DNA of 64,000 nt from Mycobacterium triplex (GCF_000689255.1 NZ_HG964446.1:325330-389329); one strand, 5' to 3'; positions 1 through 9,102 are shown, counted from the first letter of the stretch. Notes: generated by a model not told the origin, from the letters alone. Translations and numbers: made by a program.

Positions 1-1
1 C

Positions 2-367
2 GTCTACTACGTCGTCGGGATCGCCTCGGTCGCACTCGGCTGGTACTTCAACATCACCTACGTGGCGGAGTACTCACACGGATCCACCAACCCGCTGTGG
101 GGCGAACACGGGAGCTGGGCCGAATACATCAAGCTGATGTTCACCAACCCCGCGGCCAGCTCGGCCAGCCAGGACTACACGATCGCGAATGTTGTTCTGC
201 TGCCGATCTTTACCATCGTCGACGGTTACCGCCGCGGGTATCGGCGGCCCTGGCTGTATTTCGTGTCCAGCCTGTTCACCAGCTTCGCGTTCGCCTTCGC
301 GTTCTACTTCGCGACGATGGAACGGCAACGCCGCCACGAACAAGAGCGCGCGACGGTCAACGCCTAA
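2..367 (+). CDS. DUF2834 family membrane protein (3' part, runs in from left edge)
   Basis: Open frame from base 2 to a TAA at 367; it is already open at the window edge, so the true start lies outside. The visible 121 residues contain hydrophobic segments at the N-terminal end ([13 protein letters not shown]), in the middle ([14 protein letters not shown]) and near the C-terminus ([18 protein letters not shown]), with a charged, Arg-rich cytoplasmic-looking tail. The pattern of short TM segments and an aromatic-rich loop matches the DUF2834 family of small bacterial membrane proteins, whose function is not known. It converges on serS, and the two stop codons overlap by four bases. Family call is from recall of the pattern, so moderate confidence. 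Confidence 0.7.
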   Translation, partial: VYYVVGIASVALGWYFNITYVAEYSHGSTNPLWGEHGSWAEYIKLMFTNPAASSASQDYTIANVVLLPIFTIVDGYRRGYRRPWLYFVSSLFTSFAFAFAFYFATMERQRRHEQERATVNA

Positions 368-1617
368 GGCTCGAGCACTTCGGTGCCGACGAACGGCACC
401 AGCGCGGCGGGCACCCGTACGCTGCCGTCGGGCTGCTGGTGGTTCTCCAGGATCGCGACGAGCCAGCGGGTGGTGCCCAGCGTGCCGTTGAGCGTGGCCG
501 CGGTCTGCGGCTTGCCGTTGTCGTCGCGGTAGCGGGTGGCCAGCCGGCGCGCCTGGAACGTGGTGCAGTTCGACGTCGACGTCAGCTCGCGGTAGGTCTG
601 CTGGGTGGGAACCCATGCCTCGCAGTCGAATTTGCGGGCGGCCGACGAGCCGAGGTCGCCCGCGGCGACGTCGATCACCCGGTACGGCACCTCGATACGG
701 GCCAGCATCTCGCGTTGCCAGCCCAGCAGTCGCTGGTGTTCGGCCTCGGCCTCGGCGGGCGTGCAGTAGACGAAGCCTTCGACCTTGTCGAACTGATGCA
801 CCCGGATGATGCCGCGGGTGTCCTTGCCGTAGCTGCCGGCCTCACGGCGGAAACACGACGACCAGCCCGCGTAGCGCAACGGGCCGCCGGACAGGTCCAG
901 GATCTCGCCGGAGTGGTAGCCGGCCAGCGGCACCTCCGAGGTGCCGACCAGGTACAGATCGTCGGCCTCCACCCGGTAGATCTCCTCGGCGTGAGCGCCC
1001 AGGAACCCGGTGCCGGCCATCACCTCCGGGCGTACCAGCACCGGGGGGATCATCGGGATGAAGCCGTTCTCGACGGCCAACCGCAGCGCCAGCTGCAGCA
1101 GACCCAACTGCAACAGCGCGCCCTTTCCGGTCAGGAAGTAGAACCGCGATCCGGACACCTTGGCGCCGCGCTGCATGTCGATGAGGCCCAGCGACTCGCC
1201 GAGTTCGAGATGATCCTTCGCGTTGTCGATCGTCGGCGGCTCACCGACGATGTCGAGGACGGCGAAGTCGGCCTCGCCGCCGGCCGGAACCCCGTCGATG
1301 ACGACGTTCGAGATCGCCATGTGCGCCGCGGTGAACGCCGTCTCCGCATCGGACTGGGCGGTTTCGGCCGCCTTCACCTGGTCGGCGAGCTCCTTCGCGC
1401 GCGCCAACAACGCCGGGCGCTCCTCGGGCGACGCCTTGCCGACGCTCTTGCTGGCCGACTTCTGATCGGCGCGCAGCGTGTCGGCGGTCGAGATCGCGGC
1501 CCGGCGGGCGGCGTCGGCCGCCAGCAGCGCGTCGACCAGCGCCGGATCCTCGCCGCGGCTGAGTTGGGAGCGGCGAACGGCGTCGGGGTCTTCGCGGAGC
1601 AGCTTGAGGTCGATCAC
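364..1617 (-). CDS. serS: Seryl-tRNA synthetase
   Basis: Cytosolic class II aminoacyl-tRNA synthetase that charges tRNA-Ser (and tRNA-Sec where present) with serine. The 417-residue product has the N-terminal coiled-coil arm (roughly residues 30-110, Ala/Lys/Glu-rich) that grips the long variable arm of tRNA-Ser, then a class II catalytic core: motif 2 around [15 protein letters not shown] and a C-terminal motif 3 region (NGTLGTTRW). I chose the GTG at 1617 ([16 protein letters not shown] follows) because all known SerS proteins begin there; the frame is open 29 codons further upstream but that stretch does not look like SerS. Position between a DUF2834 gene and a septum-formation-family gene matches Rv3834c of M. 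tuberculosis. Confidence 0.97.
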   Translation of the reverse strand: MIDLKLLREDPDAVRRSQLSRGEDPALVDALLAADAARRAAISTADTLRADQKSASKSVGKASPEERPALLARAKELADQVKAAETAQSDAETAFTAAHMAISNVVIDGVPAGGEADFAVLDIVGEPPTIDNAKDHLELGESLGLIDMQRGAKVSGSRFYFLTGKGALLQLGLLQLALRLAVENGFIPMIPPVLVRPEVMAGTGFLGAHAEEIYRVEADDLYLVGTSEVPLAGYHSGEILDLSGGPLRYAGWSSCFRREAGSYGKDTRGIIRVHQFDKVEGFVYCTPAEAEAEHQRLLGWQREMLARIEVPYRVIDVAAGDLGSSAARKFDCEAWVPTQQTYRELTSTSNCTTFQARRLATRYRDDNGKPQTAATLNGTLGTTRWLVAILENHQQPDGSVRVPAALVPFVGTEVLEP

Positions 1618-1727
1618 GGCGGCAAGATTACTTTCGCTACGGCACCCGGCGCGCGCAGCATCGCCCGAGCTAACCCCAGGACTCACATCTGTAACGTTTG
1701 TCACGTTTGCTCGGGTGCCCTGTCAGA

Positions 1728-3107
1728 ATGGACTCGATGTCGGACACGCTCGAGACGGAAGTCGCCGCACCCAGCCCGCCGGCCACCGAGGCGGAGCAGC
1801 CGGCGGCCGGCTTCGGATTGCCGCGCACCTTGCAGGCGACCGCGACCCGGCGGGCGCTGTTGCTCTTCGCGCTCGGCGGGCTGCTGATCGCCGGGCTGGT
1901 GACCGCCCTGCCGGTCGGCGGGCCGGGGCAGGGCCGCCTTGCCGGCTACCTGGACGGCAACCCCGTGCCCAGCACCGGAGCGAAGACCGACGCGGCGTTC
2001 AACCGCGCCAAAAGCGGTGATTGCCTGATGTGGCCGGACGTCACGCCGGAGTCCGCGAGCATCGTCAAGTGCTCCGACGACCACAAGTTCGAGGTCGCCG
2101 AGTCCATCGACATGCGGACCTTCCCCGGCTCCGAGTACGGTCCCAGCGCCGCCCCGCCGTCACCGGCTCGCATCCAGCAGATCAGCCAGGAGCAATGCGA
2201 GGCCGCGGTGCGCCGCTACCTCGGACCCAAGTACGACCCCAACAGCAAATTCAGCGTCAGCCTGCTGTGGGCGGGTGACCGGGCCTGGCGTCAGTCCGGC
2301 GAGCGCCGGATGTTGTGCGGGCTGCAGATGCCCGGCGCGAACAACGAGCAGGCCGCGTTCAAGGGCAAGGTCGCCGACGTCGACCAGTCCAAGGTCTGGC
2401 CGGCGGGCACCTGCCTGGGCATCGACTCGACCGCCAACCAGCCCGTCGACGCCCCGGTCGACTGCAAGGCCCCGCACGCCATGGAGGTCACCGGCACGGT
2501 CAACCTGGCCGAGAAATTCCCGGGCGCGCTGCCGGCCGAACCCGACCAGGACGGCTACATCAAGGACGCCTGCACCAAGATGACCGACGCCTTCCTCGCG
2601 CCGATCAAATTGCGCACCACCACGCTGACGCTGATCTACCCGACGGTGTCGCTGCCGAGCTGGTCGGCGGGTAGCCGCGAGGTCGCCTGCAGCATCGGCG
2701 CCACGCTGGGCAACGGGGGCTGGGCCACCCTGGTCAACAGCGCCAAGGGTCAGCTGCTGATCAACGGCCAGGCACCGGTGCCCCCGCCCGACATTCCCGA
2801 AGAGCGGCTGACGATGCCGCAGATGCCGCAGCTTCCGGTTCAAATACCGGCCAGCCCGCCGCAGCAGTCCAACACGCCGCCCGAGATGCCGCCGGGCAAC
2901 CAGCACCTGCCCCAGCAGCAGCCGGTGGTGACGCCGCCGCGGGCCACCGCCACGCAGGCCCCGGCCAGCCAAGCGCCGCAAGACGTTCCGGCACCGCCGG
3001 CCGACGCCGGCGCACCCCCGGCGGGTAACCAGGCGCCGCCGCCGGCGCCGGACGCACCCCCACCGGGCGCACCGCCCCCGCCAGCCGAGCCGGCGCCGGC
3101 AGGTTAA
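1728..3107 (+). CDS. Septum formation family membrane protein (Rv3835-like)
   Basis: 459-residue single-pass membrane protein. After a ~35-residue acidic/Pro cytoplasmic tail there is one TM helix (ALLLFALGGLLIAGLVTAL), then a large extracytoplasmic part with paired cysteine-containing repeats (SGDCLMWPDV..., AGTCLGIDS...), as in the septum-formation domain family, and a Pro/Gln/Ala-rich C-terminal tail of about 110 residues. Start ATG at 1728; an in-frame ATG three codons later is also possible. Divergent from serS with a 110 bp gap, so the two probably have back-to-back promoters. The family name comes from limited work in actinobacteria; a direct role in division is not shown here. Confidence 0.8.
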   Translation: MDSMSDTLETEVAAPSPPATEAEQPAAGFGLPRTLQATATRRALLLFALGGLLIAGLVTALPVGGPGQGRLAGYLDGNPVPSTGAKTDAAFNRAKSGDCLMWPDVTPESASIVKCSDDHKFEVAESIDMRTFPGSEYGPSAAPPSPARIQQISQEQCEAAVRRYLGPKYDPNSKFSVSLLWAGDRAWRQSGERRMLCGLQMPGANNEQAAFKGKVADVDQSKVWPAGTCLGIDSTANQPVDAPVDCKAPHAMEVTGTVNLAEKFPGALPAEPDQDGYIKDACTKMTDAFLAPIKLRTTTLTLIYPTVSLPSWSAGSREVACSIGATLGNGGWATLVNSAKGQLLINGQAPVPPPDIPEERLTMPQMPQLPVQIPASPPQQSNTPPEMPPGNQHLPQQQPVVTPPRATATQAPASQAPQDVPAPPADAGAPPAGNQAPPPAPDAPPPGAPPPPAEPAPAG

Positions 3108-3112
3108 CCACG

Positions 3113-3463
3113 GTGGCCGTGCGGATGGATCCGCAGCGGTTCGACGAACTGGTCTCCGACGCCCTCGACCTGATCCCCGAGCAGCTGGCGGCCGCGATGG
3201 ACAACGTCGTCATCCTCGTCGAAGACCGCAATCCCGAGGAGCCCGAACTGCTGGGCCTCTACGAAGGGGTGGCGTTGACCGAACGCGACTCCGACTACGG
3301 CGGAGCGCTGCCGGACGCCATCACGATCTATCGTGACGCGCTGCTGGATATCTGCGAGTCCGACGACGACGTCGTCGAGGAGGTGGCGATCACCGTGATC
3401 CACGAAATCGCCCACCATTTCGGCATCGACGACGACCGGCTCGACGAACTCGGCTGGGGTTAG
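3113..3463 (+). CDS. Small metallopeptidase family protein (zincin-like, HExxH)
   Basis: 116-residue protein whose C-terminal part holds an extended zinc motif, HEIAHHFGIDD, i.e. HExxHxxGxxD, the signature of the minimal zincin-like 'metallopeptidase family' (MPN/PF06262 type). The two His and the Asp would bind zinc and the Glu would be the general base. No signal peptide, so cytosolic. It starts five bases after the preceding stop, so it is probably co-transcribed with the septum-formation gene. GTG at 3113 is used; ATG at 3125 (DPQRFDELV) is an alternative. Corresponds in position to Rv3836. No substrate is known for this family. Confidence 0.85.
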   Translation: MAVRMDPQRFDELVSDALDLIPEQLAAAMDNVVILVEDRNPEEPELLGLYEGVALTERDSDYGGALPDAITIYRDALLDICESDDDVVEEVAITVIHEIAHHFGIDDDRLDELGWG

Positions 3464-3527
3464 AAAATCCGCCGATAGCCGGGCGCGGCGTCGCCGATTT
3501 GTCAGCCCCTGGTGCTAGGAACGGCCT

Positions 3528-3719
3528 ATGAGCGCAGCATGCCGCGAATGCCGGGCAGGCCTAGAACACTGCCACGGCACCATCATTCGCCACTCGTTGC
3601 GCCGTTCGGAGTGCACCGAGCCGGACTGCGTCAGCCCCGAGCTGCTGGCGCACACGTTCGTCATCGATTGCGACGCCGTCGGCTGCACCTGCACGGAATT
3701 GATCGCGCTGGCGGTCTGA
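3528..3719 (+). CDS. Cysteine-rich micro-protein, likely zinc-binding
   Basis: 63-residue ORF with eight cysteines (C5, C8, C15, C29, C34, C48, C53, C55) plus His14 and His16. The CxxC and CxC spacings look like one or two structural zinc or metal sites. An AGGA-type ribosome binding site sits just upstream of the ATG. It ends exactly one base before the histidine phosphatase stop on the other strand. Composition is strongly protein-like (no random Arg/Pro excess as seen in shadow frames). I do not recognise a named family; no function is assigned. Confidence 0.7.
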   Translation: MSAACRECRAGLEHCHGTIIRHSLRRSECTEPDCVSPELLAHTFVIDCDAVGCTCTELIALAV

Positions 3720-4406
3720 TCAGCCCATCGGATCGGTGCCCGAGCGCACCGCGTCGGCGACGGGCGTCGCCTCGGGTTCGGGGTAGAACGGCGGCGTCAA
3801 CGTTCCCCACCGCACGCAGCTCCACCGCCCGTCGGTGATCGGGGCCAACACCACCGATTCGGCATTGCCGAGATGGTTGTCCAGGGCGAAATTCGCGTCC
3901 ACCCCGGCCAGTACCGCTGACACCAGCCGGATCGCCGCGCCGTGGCTGACGACGATGATGTCGCTGGTCCAGTCGTGGTTGTCGAGGTAGCGCATCCGCA
4001 AGTCGGTGAGCACCGGCACGTAGCGGTCCAGCACCTCGTTGGCGGTTTCACCGCCGGGCAACGGCACGTCGAGTTCGCCATGCTGCCACCGCTCGTAGAT
4101 GGCATTGAACTCCGCGACCGCCTCGTCGTCGTTGCGGTTCTCCAGGGCGCCGACTTGCACCTCGTGTATCCCGGCGACTTCCCGCGGAGCCACGTCGAGC
4201 TGTTCGCCGATCACCTCGGCCGTCTGCGACGCCCGGTTGGCCACCGAGTGCGCGAGCAGCCCCGGCCGTCCGGCATCGAGGGCGAACGCCCGGGCCTGGT
4301 CGCGCCCCGTCGGCGTCAAATCCGTACCGGGGGGCCGGGTATCCAGCCGCCGCTCGACATTGCCGACGGACTGGCCGTGCCGAACCAGCACCAACCGACC
4401 GCTCAT
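3720..4406 (-). CDS. Histidine phosphatase family protein (phosphoglycerate mutase-like)
   Basis: 228 residues, beginning with the LVRHGQS motif in which the His forms the phospho-enzyme intermediate; a second catalytic His lies in VVSHGAAIRLV, about 150 residues later. This is the branch-2-sized histidine phosphatase fold; members range from phosphoglycerate mutases to nonspecific or sugar phosphatases, and the substrate cannot be read from sequence. Corresponds to Rv3837c. It lies three bases downstream of pheA on the same strand, so the two are almost certainly one transcript. Confidence 0.9.
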   Translation of the reverse strand: MSGRLVLVRHGQSVGNVERRLDTRPPGTDLTPTGRDQARAFALDAGRPGLLAHSVANRASQTAEVIGEQLDVAPREVAGIHEVQVGALENRNDDEAVAEFNAIYERWQHGELDVPLPGGETANEVLDRYVPVLTDLRMRYLDNHDWTSDIIVVSHGAAIRLVSAVLAGVDANFALDNHLGNAESVVLAPITDGRWSCVRWGTLTPPFYPEPEATPVADAVRSGTDPMG

Positions 4407-4409
4407 CGT

Positions 4410-5375
4410 CTAGATCCCCCCGCCGGATGCATCGGTCTGCTCGGGTTTGCCGTCCCGCAGCCGCGCGAGCCAGCGCGACGCCTCGTCTGGTGGCGGTGGC
4501 CCGATGCCCGTGGCCGAGCCCGTGGGCCAGGAGCCCAGATACCGCACATCCACACAACGTCGGTGCAGCGCCTTGAGTGCCTCGGCGACGGCATCGTCGT
4601 CGATGTGGCCGGCGCAGTCGGCGAAGAACTGGTAGGTGCCGAGTTCGGTTCGGGTCGGCCGGGATTCGATGCGGGTGAGGTCGATATCGCGGATGCCGAA
4701 TTCGCCCAGCGCGGCGAGCAGCGCGCCCGGGGCGTTCTCGATCCGCAACACCACCGACGTGCGATCGGCTCCGGTGCGCACCGGCGGCGGTCCCGGCAGG
4801 CCCACCAGGACGAACCGGGTGCGCGCGTTGGCCTCGTCGACCACGCCTTCGGCCAGGGCCTCGAGCTTCCAGTGCGTGGCGGCCAGCGGTGAGGTCACCG
4901 CGCCGTCGGCCTCGCCCTTGGCCACCTGCCGGGCGGCGTCGGCATTGGAGTAGGCCGGCCGCAGCTCGGCGCCGGGCAGGTTGGCGGCCAGCCAGCGGCG
5001 CACCTGGGCGGCGGCCACGGGAAAGGCCGCCAGCGTCTTGACGTCCTCGGCGCTGAGCTTTTTCCCAAGGCCGGGTTTGACGACGATGCTGAACGCCACA
5101 TCCAGCGTCGTCTCGGCGAAAATCTGCATCGGCGAGCCGTTCGCCAGGCTGTCCAAGGTCGGCACCACCGTGCCGTCGATCGAGTTCTCGATCGGCACGC
5201 ACGCGTAGTCGGTTTCGCGATTGCGGACGGCCTCGAGCGCCGCGGGCGTGCTGTCGATCGGTGTCCGCTGGACCGGGCCCAGCTGTTGGTCGGGGATCAA
5301 GCCGGCGGCCAACATCTGCAACAGCGCCGCCTCGGTGAAGGTCCCTTCGGGACCGAGGTAAGTGATGCCGACCAC
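4410..5375 (-). CDS. pheA: Prephenate dehydratase
   Basis: Converts prephenate to phenylpyruvate, the committed step of phenylalanine synthesis, in the cytosol. The 321-residue product (the same length as the M. tuberculosis enzyme) has the dehydratase domain (GITYLGPEGTFTEAA at the start, PIENSIDGTVVPTLD near residue 60) followed by a C-terminal ACT domain with the ESRPTRTELG motif, which binds Phe for feedback inhibition. I chose GTG at 5375 because it gives the family N-terminus and has AGGG just upstream; the frame stays open seven codons further. Divergent from the iron-boxed DUF2470 gene. Confidence 0.96.
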   Translation of the reverse strand: MVGITYLGPEGTFTEAALLQMLAAGLIPDQQLGPVQRTPIDSTPAALEAVRNRETDYACVPIENSIDGTVVPTLDSLANGSPMQIFAETTLDVAFSIVVKPGLGKKLSAEDVKTLAAFPVAAAQVRRWLAANLPGAELRPAYSNADAARQVAKGEADGAVTSPLAATHWKLEALAEGVVDEANARTRFVLVGLPGPPPVRTGADRTSVVLRIENAPGALLAALGEFGIRDIDLTRIESRPTRTELGTYQFFADCAGHIDDDAVAEALKALHRRCVDVRYLGSWPTGSATGIGPPPPDEASRWLARLRDGKPEQTDASGGGI

Positions 5376-5433
5376 GAGGACAACCCTAGTGGCCACAACC
5401 GAAAAGGGGCCTTGCTTCGACCCGCGATCTAAG

Positions 5434-5452
5434 TTAACTTAGGCTTACCTAA
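5434..5452 (+). promoter_or_regulatory. IdeR iron box
   Basis: The 19-mer TTAACTTAGGCTTACCTAA is a close match to the IdeR (DtxR-type) consensus TTAGGTTAGSCTAACCTAA, with the right half almost perfect. It lies 15 bp before the ATG at 5468, whose ribosome site is the GAGGAG between them. IdeR with bound iron would sit here and repress. The M. tuberculosis orthologue Rv3839 is known to be in the IdeR/iron regulon, which fits. The same site could also touch pheA expression on the other strand. Confidence 0.85.
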
Positions 5453-5467
5453 GGGACGAGGAGAACG

Positions 5468-6256
5468 ATGTTACCGCTGACCAGCGCCGCGCCGACGACT
5501 GCCGAACGCATCCGCAGCGCCTGCGCCCGGGCCGGCGGTGCGCTGCTCGCGGTCGAGCGCGAGGACCCGGTACCCACGCCGGTGCACCACCTGCTCCAGG
5601 ACGGATCCTTCGCCGTCGCCCTTCCCAGTGACAGCGCGACCGACGGCCGGGTCTGCGGATCCCAGGCGCTGCTCGAGCTGACCGATTACGCGCCGCTGCC
5701 GCTGCGGGAGCCGGTCCGCTCGCTGGTGTGGGTCCGCGGCGACCTGCGCCGGGTCCCGCCGTCCGACATCAACCCCACCCTCGACGTGATCGCCAGCGAG
5801 TGCCCGCATCCGGCACTGCTGCAGGTCGATACCCCGAAATGCATGCCGGCCACCCCGGGCGAGAACCGGTACACGCTGTTGCGGCTGGAGATCGCCTCCG
5901 TCGTGGTCACCGACGCCACCGGCGCCGAGCCCGTCAGTATCCAGGACCTGCTGGCGGCCCGCCCCGACCCGTTCTGCGAGATCGAGTCGAGCCTGCTGTG
6001 GCACCTCGACAACGCCCACGGCGACGTGGTCGCCCGCCTGGTATCCCGGCTGCCGGCGCCGATGCGGCGCGGACACGTCCGCCCGCTCGGGCTGGACCGC
6101 TACGGCGTGCGGTTCCGTGTCGAGGGCAGCGACGGCGACGACCACGACATCCGGCTGCCGTTCCACAAACCGGTGGACGACATGACCGGGTTGAGCCAGG
6201 CCATTCGCGTGCTGATGGGTTGCCCCTTCATCAACGGCCTGCGCGCCCGCCCGTAG
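5468..6256 (+). CDS. DUF2470 domain protein, iron-regulated (Rv3839-like)
   Basis: 262 residues, soluble. The C-terminal third (from about residue 185, PAPMRRGHVRPLGLDRYGVRFRV) is a DUF2470 segment, the domain found in heme-oxygenase-like HugZ proteins and plant relatives; the N-terminal part resembles a split-barrel FMN/heme-binding fold but I cannot confirm heme ligands. An IdeR box directly upstream and an iron-storage ferritin two genes downstream make an iron- or heme-related role likely. This is inference from context, not a shown activity. Confidence 0.8.
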   Translation: MLPLTSAAPTTAERIRSACARAGGALLAVEREDPVPTPVHHLLQDGSFAVALPSDSATDGRVCGSQALLELTDYAPLPLREPVRSLVWVRGDLRRVPPSDINPTLDVIASECPHPALLQVDTPKCMPATPGENRYTLLRLEIASVVVTDATGAEPVSIQDLLAARPDPFCEIESSLLWHLDNAHGDVVARLVSRLPAPMRRGHVRPLGLDRYGVRFRVEGSDGDDHDIRLPFHKPVDDMTGLSQAIRVLMGCPFINGLRARP

Positions 6257-6307
6257 CCTGGCGCGCCGCACGCTTGCCGCGACGAGCGGGGCACGTAAGT
6301 TAGCCGA

Positions 6308-7543
6308 GTGAACGGCGACCGATCCCCGCACCGTGGCCGGCCTCCGCGACCGGTTGCGCCGCGGGGTGCGCGCCCCGAGCCGCCGCCGGTGCTGCACCGC
6401 TACCCAGGTCCGTCGCCCACCGACGAGACCGTGCCGCTAGCCCGCGTCGCGCCGCCGGCCCCCGCCGCCGGCGCTTCGCCCGGGCACTCGGCGCCCCGGG
6501 AGAAGCCGAAATCTCGCGCGCGTCCCCGCGACCGGACGGCGCCCCCGTCCGACCTGCCCGGCGCGCACCGCAAGCGCAAAAAACGCCGCTGGGGCCGGGT
6601 CATCGCGTCGACCTTGCTGATCGGTGTGCTGCTGGCCGGCGCCGTCGTGGTGGGCGGCGGCTGGTGGTTGGACACGACACTGCATCGCAAGCCGGCGTTG
6701 ACCGGCTACGCCGGCCGGCCCGCGTCCGGCCGCGGCACCAACTGGCTTCTCGTCGGCTCGGACAGTCGCGAAGGTCTGTCCGCCGAGCAGCAAGAGGACC
6801 TGGCCACCGGCGGCGATGTGGGTAGCACTCGCACCGACACGATGCTGCTGATTCATATCCCCGCGCCCGCGTCGAACACCCCGACGACGATGGTGTCGAT
6901 ACCGCGCGACTCGTTCGTGCCGATCCCCGGGCACGGCAAGGACAAAATCAACTCCGCGTTCGGGATCGGCGGGGCAGCCCTGCTGACCCAGACGGTGGAG
7001 CAGGCCACCGGACTGCGCCTGGACCACTACGCCGAGATCGGATTCAGCGGGTTCGCCGCTCTGGTGGACGCCCTCGGCGGCATCACGGTTTGCCCGACCG
7101 CACCGATCGGCGACCCACTGGCCGGCATCGACCTGCCCGCCGGCTGCCAGAAGCTGAACGGCCGCAGCGCGCTCGGATACGTCCGGACCCGCGACACCCC
7201 GCGCGCGGATCTCGACCGGATGGTCAACCAGCGGCAGTTCATCTCGGCGCTGCTGCAGCGCGCAGCCAGCCCCTCGGTGTGGCTCAACCCGTGGCGGTGG
7301 TACGCGGTACCGCACGCCGCGGCCGACGCGCTGACGGTCGACGACGGCGATCACGTGTGGGACCTGGCCCGGCTGGGCTGGGCACTGCACGGATCCACCA
7401 CCACGCTGACCGTCCCGCTCGGCGACTTCACCAGCAACAGCGCCGGCTCGGTGGTGGTGTGGGACCACGAAGTGGCGGGCCAGCTGTTCGACGCGCTCGC
7501 CGCCGACGAACCGGTGCCCGCCGCCGCGCTCGACGGGCAATGA
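6308..7543 (+). CDS. LytR-CpsA-Psr (LCP) family protein
   Basis: 411 residues: a Pro/Arg-rich cytoplasmic N-tail of ~95 residues, a TM helix (VIASTLLIGVLLAGAVVVGGGWW), and an extracytoplasmic LCP domain with the hallmark blocks LLVGSDSREG, TRTDTMLLIHI, VSIPRDSFVPIPG and KINSAFGIGG. LCP enzymes move lipid-linked polymers onto peptidoglycan; in mycobacteria they attach arabinogalactan. Start is GTG at 6308. It takes the Rv3840 position; my recollection is that the M. tuberculosis version is much shorter, so this may be the intact ancestral form. There is no LytR C-terminal extra domain. Confidence 0.9.
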   Translation: MNGDRSPHRGRPPRPVAPRGARPEPPPVLHRYPGPSPTDETVPLARVAPPAPAAGASPGHSAPREKPKSRARPRDRTAPPSDLPGAHRKRKKRRWGRVIASTLLIGVLLAGAVVVGGGWWLDTTLHRKPALTGYAGRPASGRGTNWLLVGSDSREGLSAEQQEDLATGGDVGSTRTDTMLLIHIPAPASNTPTTMVSIPRDSFVPIPGHGKDKINSAFGIGGAALLTQTVEQATGLRLDHYAEIGFSGFAALVDALGGITVCPTAPIGDPLAGIDLPAGCQKLNGRSALGYVRTRDTPRADLDRMVNQRQFISALLQRAASPSVWLNPWRWYAVPHAAADALTVDDGDHVWDLARLGWALHGSTTTLTVPLGDFTSNSAGSVVVWDHEVAGQLFDALAADEPVPAAALDGQ

Positions 7544-7612
7544 TCATGATTTTGCGACACTAATGCGCAGCACAATTCGCCGAAATGCGCGCGGCGTAAT
7601 CTAGCCTTTTTA

Positions 7613-7622
7613 TACCTAGGTA
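7613..7622 (+). promoter_or_regulatory. Candidate palindromic operator upstream of bfrB
   Basis: The palindrome TACCTAGGTA lies in an AT-richer stretch about 100 bp upstream of the ferritin start and shares ACCTA/TAGGT half-sites with IdeR boxes. It is not a full 19-mer match. Ferritin bfrB is activated by IdeR in M. tuberculosis from upstream tandem sites, so an IdeR site is expected here, but this one is only suggestive. Confidence 0.35.
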
Positions 7623-7723
7623 AACCCGACCTGAACAAATGGCGCGAGCGGTGTCCCGAGCACCCTTCTTGAGCCGCTCCGGCACGCTTTGCAATGGGCT
7701 TCTACCTGCGCTAAGCTGCTGCC

Positions 7724-8281
7724 ATGACCGAGACCGACGCCCCCAAGTCTAAGTTCCACTCATTACTCCAGGAACAGATTTCCCACGAATTCACGAGCTC
7801 TCAGCAATACGTTGCGATTGCCGTTTATTTCAGCGCCGCCGAACTGCCACAATTAGCGAAGCATTTTTACGGCCGCGCGCTCGAGGAACGCAATCACGCC
7901 ATGATGCTGGTGCAGCATCTGCTGGACCGTGACGTGCCGGTCGAGATCACGGGCGTCGACGCGGTGCGCAATCAGTTCGACCAACCGCGCGACGCACTGG
8001 TGCTGGCCCTCGAGCAGGAACGAGTCGTCACCGACCAGATAACCCAGCTGGCACGGGTGGCCCGCGACGAGGGCGATTACCTCGGCGAACAGTTCATGCA
8101 GTGGTTCCTGCAGGAGCAGGTCGAAGAGGTAGCGGTGATGAAGACGCTGGTGACGGTCTCGGATCGGGCGGGAGCCAACCTGTTCGATCTGGAGAACTTC
8201 GTCGCCCGCGAGGTGGCTACCCAAGGCATCAGCGCCAGCGCCCCACCGGCCGCGGGCGGCTACCTCGTCTCGCCGGTCTAG
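7724..8281 (+). CDS. bfrB: Non-heme ferritin, iron storage
   Basis: 185-residue ferritin that assembles into a hollow 24-mer and stores iron as mineral after oxidation at a ferroxidase centre. The four-helix bundle carries the expected acidic/His ligands: Glu in ISHEFTSSQQY, Glu-x-x-His in LEERNHAMMLVQHL, and Glu in the third and fourth helices (LVLALEQERV, FLQEQVEEV). No Met heme ligand pattern of bacterioferritin was seen. Its stop overlaps that of glpQ1 by four bases, a convergent arrangement conserved with Rv3841/Rv3842c. Its long upstream region (180 bp) probably holds iron control sites. Confidence 0.96.
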   Translation: MTETDAPKSKFHSLLQEQISHEFTSSQQYVAIAVYFSAAELPQLAKHFYGRALEERNHAMMLVQHLLDRDVPVEITGVDAVRNQFDQPRDALVLALEQERVVTDQITQLARVARDEGDYLGEQFMQWFLQEQVEEVAVMKTLVTVSDRAGANLFDLENFVAREVATQGISASAPPAAGGYLVSPV

Positions 8282-9102
8282 CCCCTGTTGTCGAGGGTCC
8301 GCGCGTTTTCCAGCCAGGTCTTCGTGCGGCCGGGGTGATTGGTGGCGATCCAGGCCACCCCGACGTCCCGGCAGAAGTCGATGTCGTCGTACCCGTCGAC
8401 GGTCCAGCAGTACACGGCCCGGCCCTGGGCGGCGGCGCGATCCACCAGCTGCGGATAGTCTTTCAGCGCGTCGAGCGAAGGCCCGACGGCGGTGGCCCCG
8501 ACGGCAGTGGCCGCGCTGCTGGTCAAGTAGCGAGCATTCCGGCCCAGCAGCACCGTCGGCAGCAGCGGTGCTGCCCGCCGGATTCGCCAGACGGCCGCGG
8601 CCGAAAACGACATCACCACCGCGCGGGACCGGTCCGCGGAGGCCGGCGAGGCGATGCCGTAGCGGTGCAGTAACGCCAGCAGTTTGCTTTCCACCAGCGA
8701 GCCGTACCGGACCGGATGCTTGGTCTCGATGAAGATCTTCACCGGCCGGTTCCAGTCGAGCACCAGCGATACCAGCGCATCCAGCGTCAGCAGGCTGGTG
8801 TCACCGTGGGTACCGTCGGGCCGCCAGCTGTCGTGCCAAGCGCCGAATTCGAGCTCGCGCAGTTGAGCGAGGGTCATGGTGCTGACCAGCCCGGCACCGG
8901 TCGAGGTCCGGTCCAGCCGGCGGTCGTGCACACACACCAAATGTCCGTCGCGGGTCAGCCGCACATCGCATTCCACACCGTCGGCGCCCTCTTTGAGGGC
9001 CAGGTCATAGGCGGCCGGCGTGTGTTCGGGGCGAGCAGCCGAGGCGCCTCGGTGGGCAACGACAAACGGATGCCCGGCGACCACCTCGTCGGCCCACGTC
9101 AT
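8278..9102 (-). CDS. glpQ1: Glycerophosphodiester phosphodiesterase
   Basis: 274-residue enzyme of the GDPD family, which hydrolyses glycerophosphodiesters to glycerol-3-phosphate and an alcohol. The TIM-barrel signature is clear: VVAHRGASAARPEHTPAA near residue 15 with the catalytic His-Arg, then GADGVECDVRLTRDGHLVCVHD with the metal-binding Glu/Asp and second catalytic His. There is no signal peptide, so it should act in the cytosol on recycled phospholipid head groups. Orthologue of Rv3842c. The next gene on this strand starts four bases beyond, suggesting joint transcription. Confidence 0.95.
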   Translation of the reverse strand: MTWADEVVAGHPFVVAHRGASAARPEHTPAAYDLALKEGADGVECDVRLTRDGHLVCVHDRRLDRTSTGAGLVSTMTLAQLRELEFGAWHDSWRPDGTHGDTSLLTLDALVSLVLDWNRPVKIFIETKHPVRYGSLVESKLLALLHRYGIASPASADRSRAVVMSFSAAAVWRIRRAAPLLPTVLLGRNARYLTSSAATAVGATAVGPSLDALKDYPQLVDRAAAQGRAVYCWTVDGYDDIDFCRDVGVAWIATNHPGRTKTWLENARTLDNRG

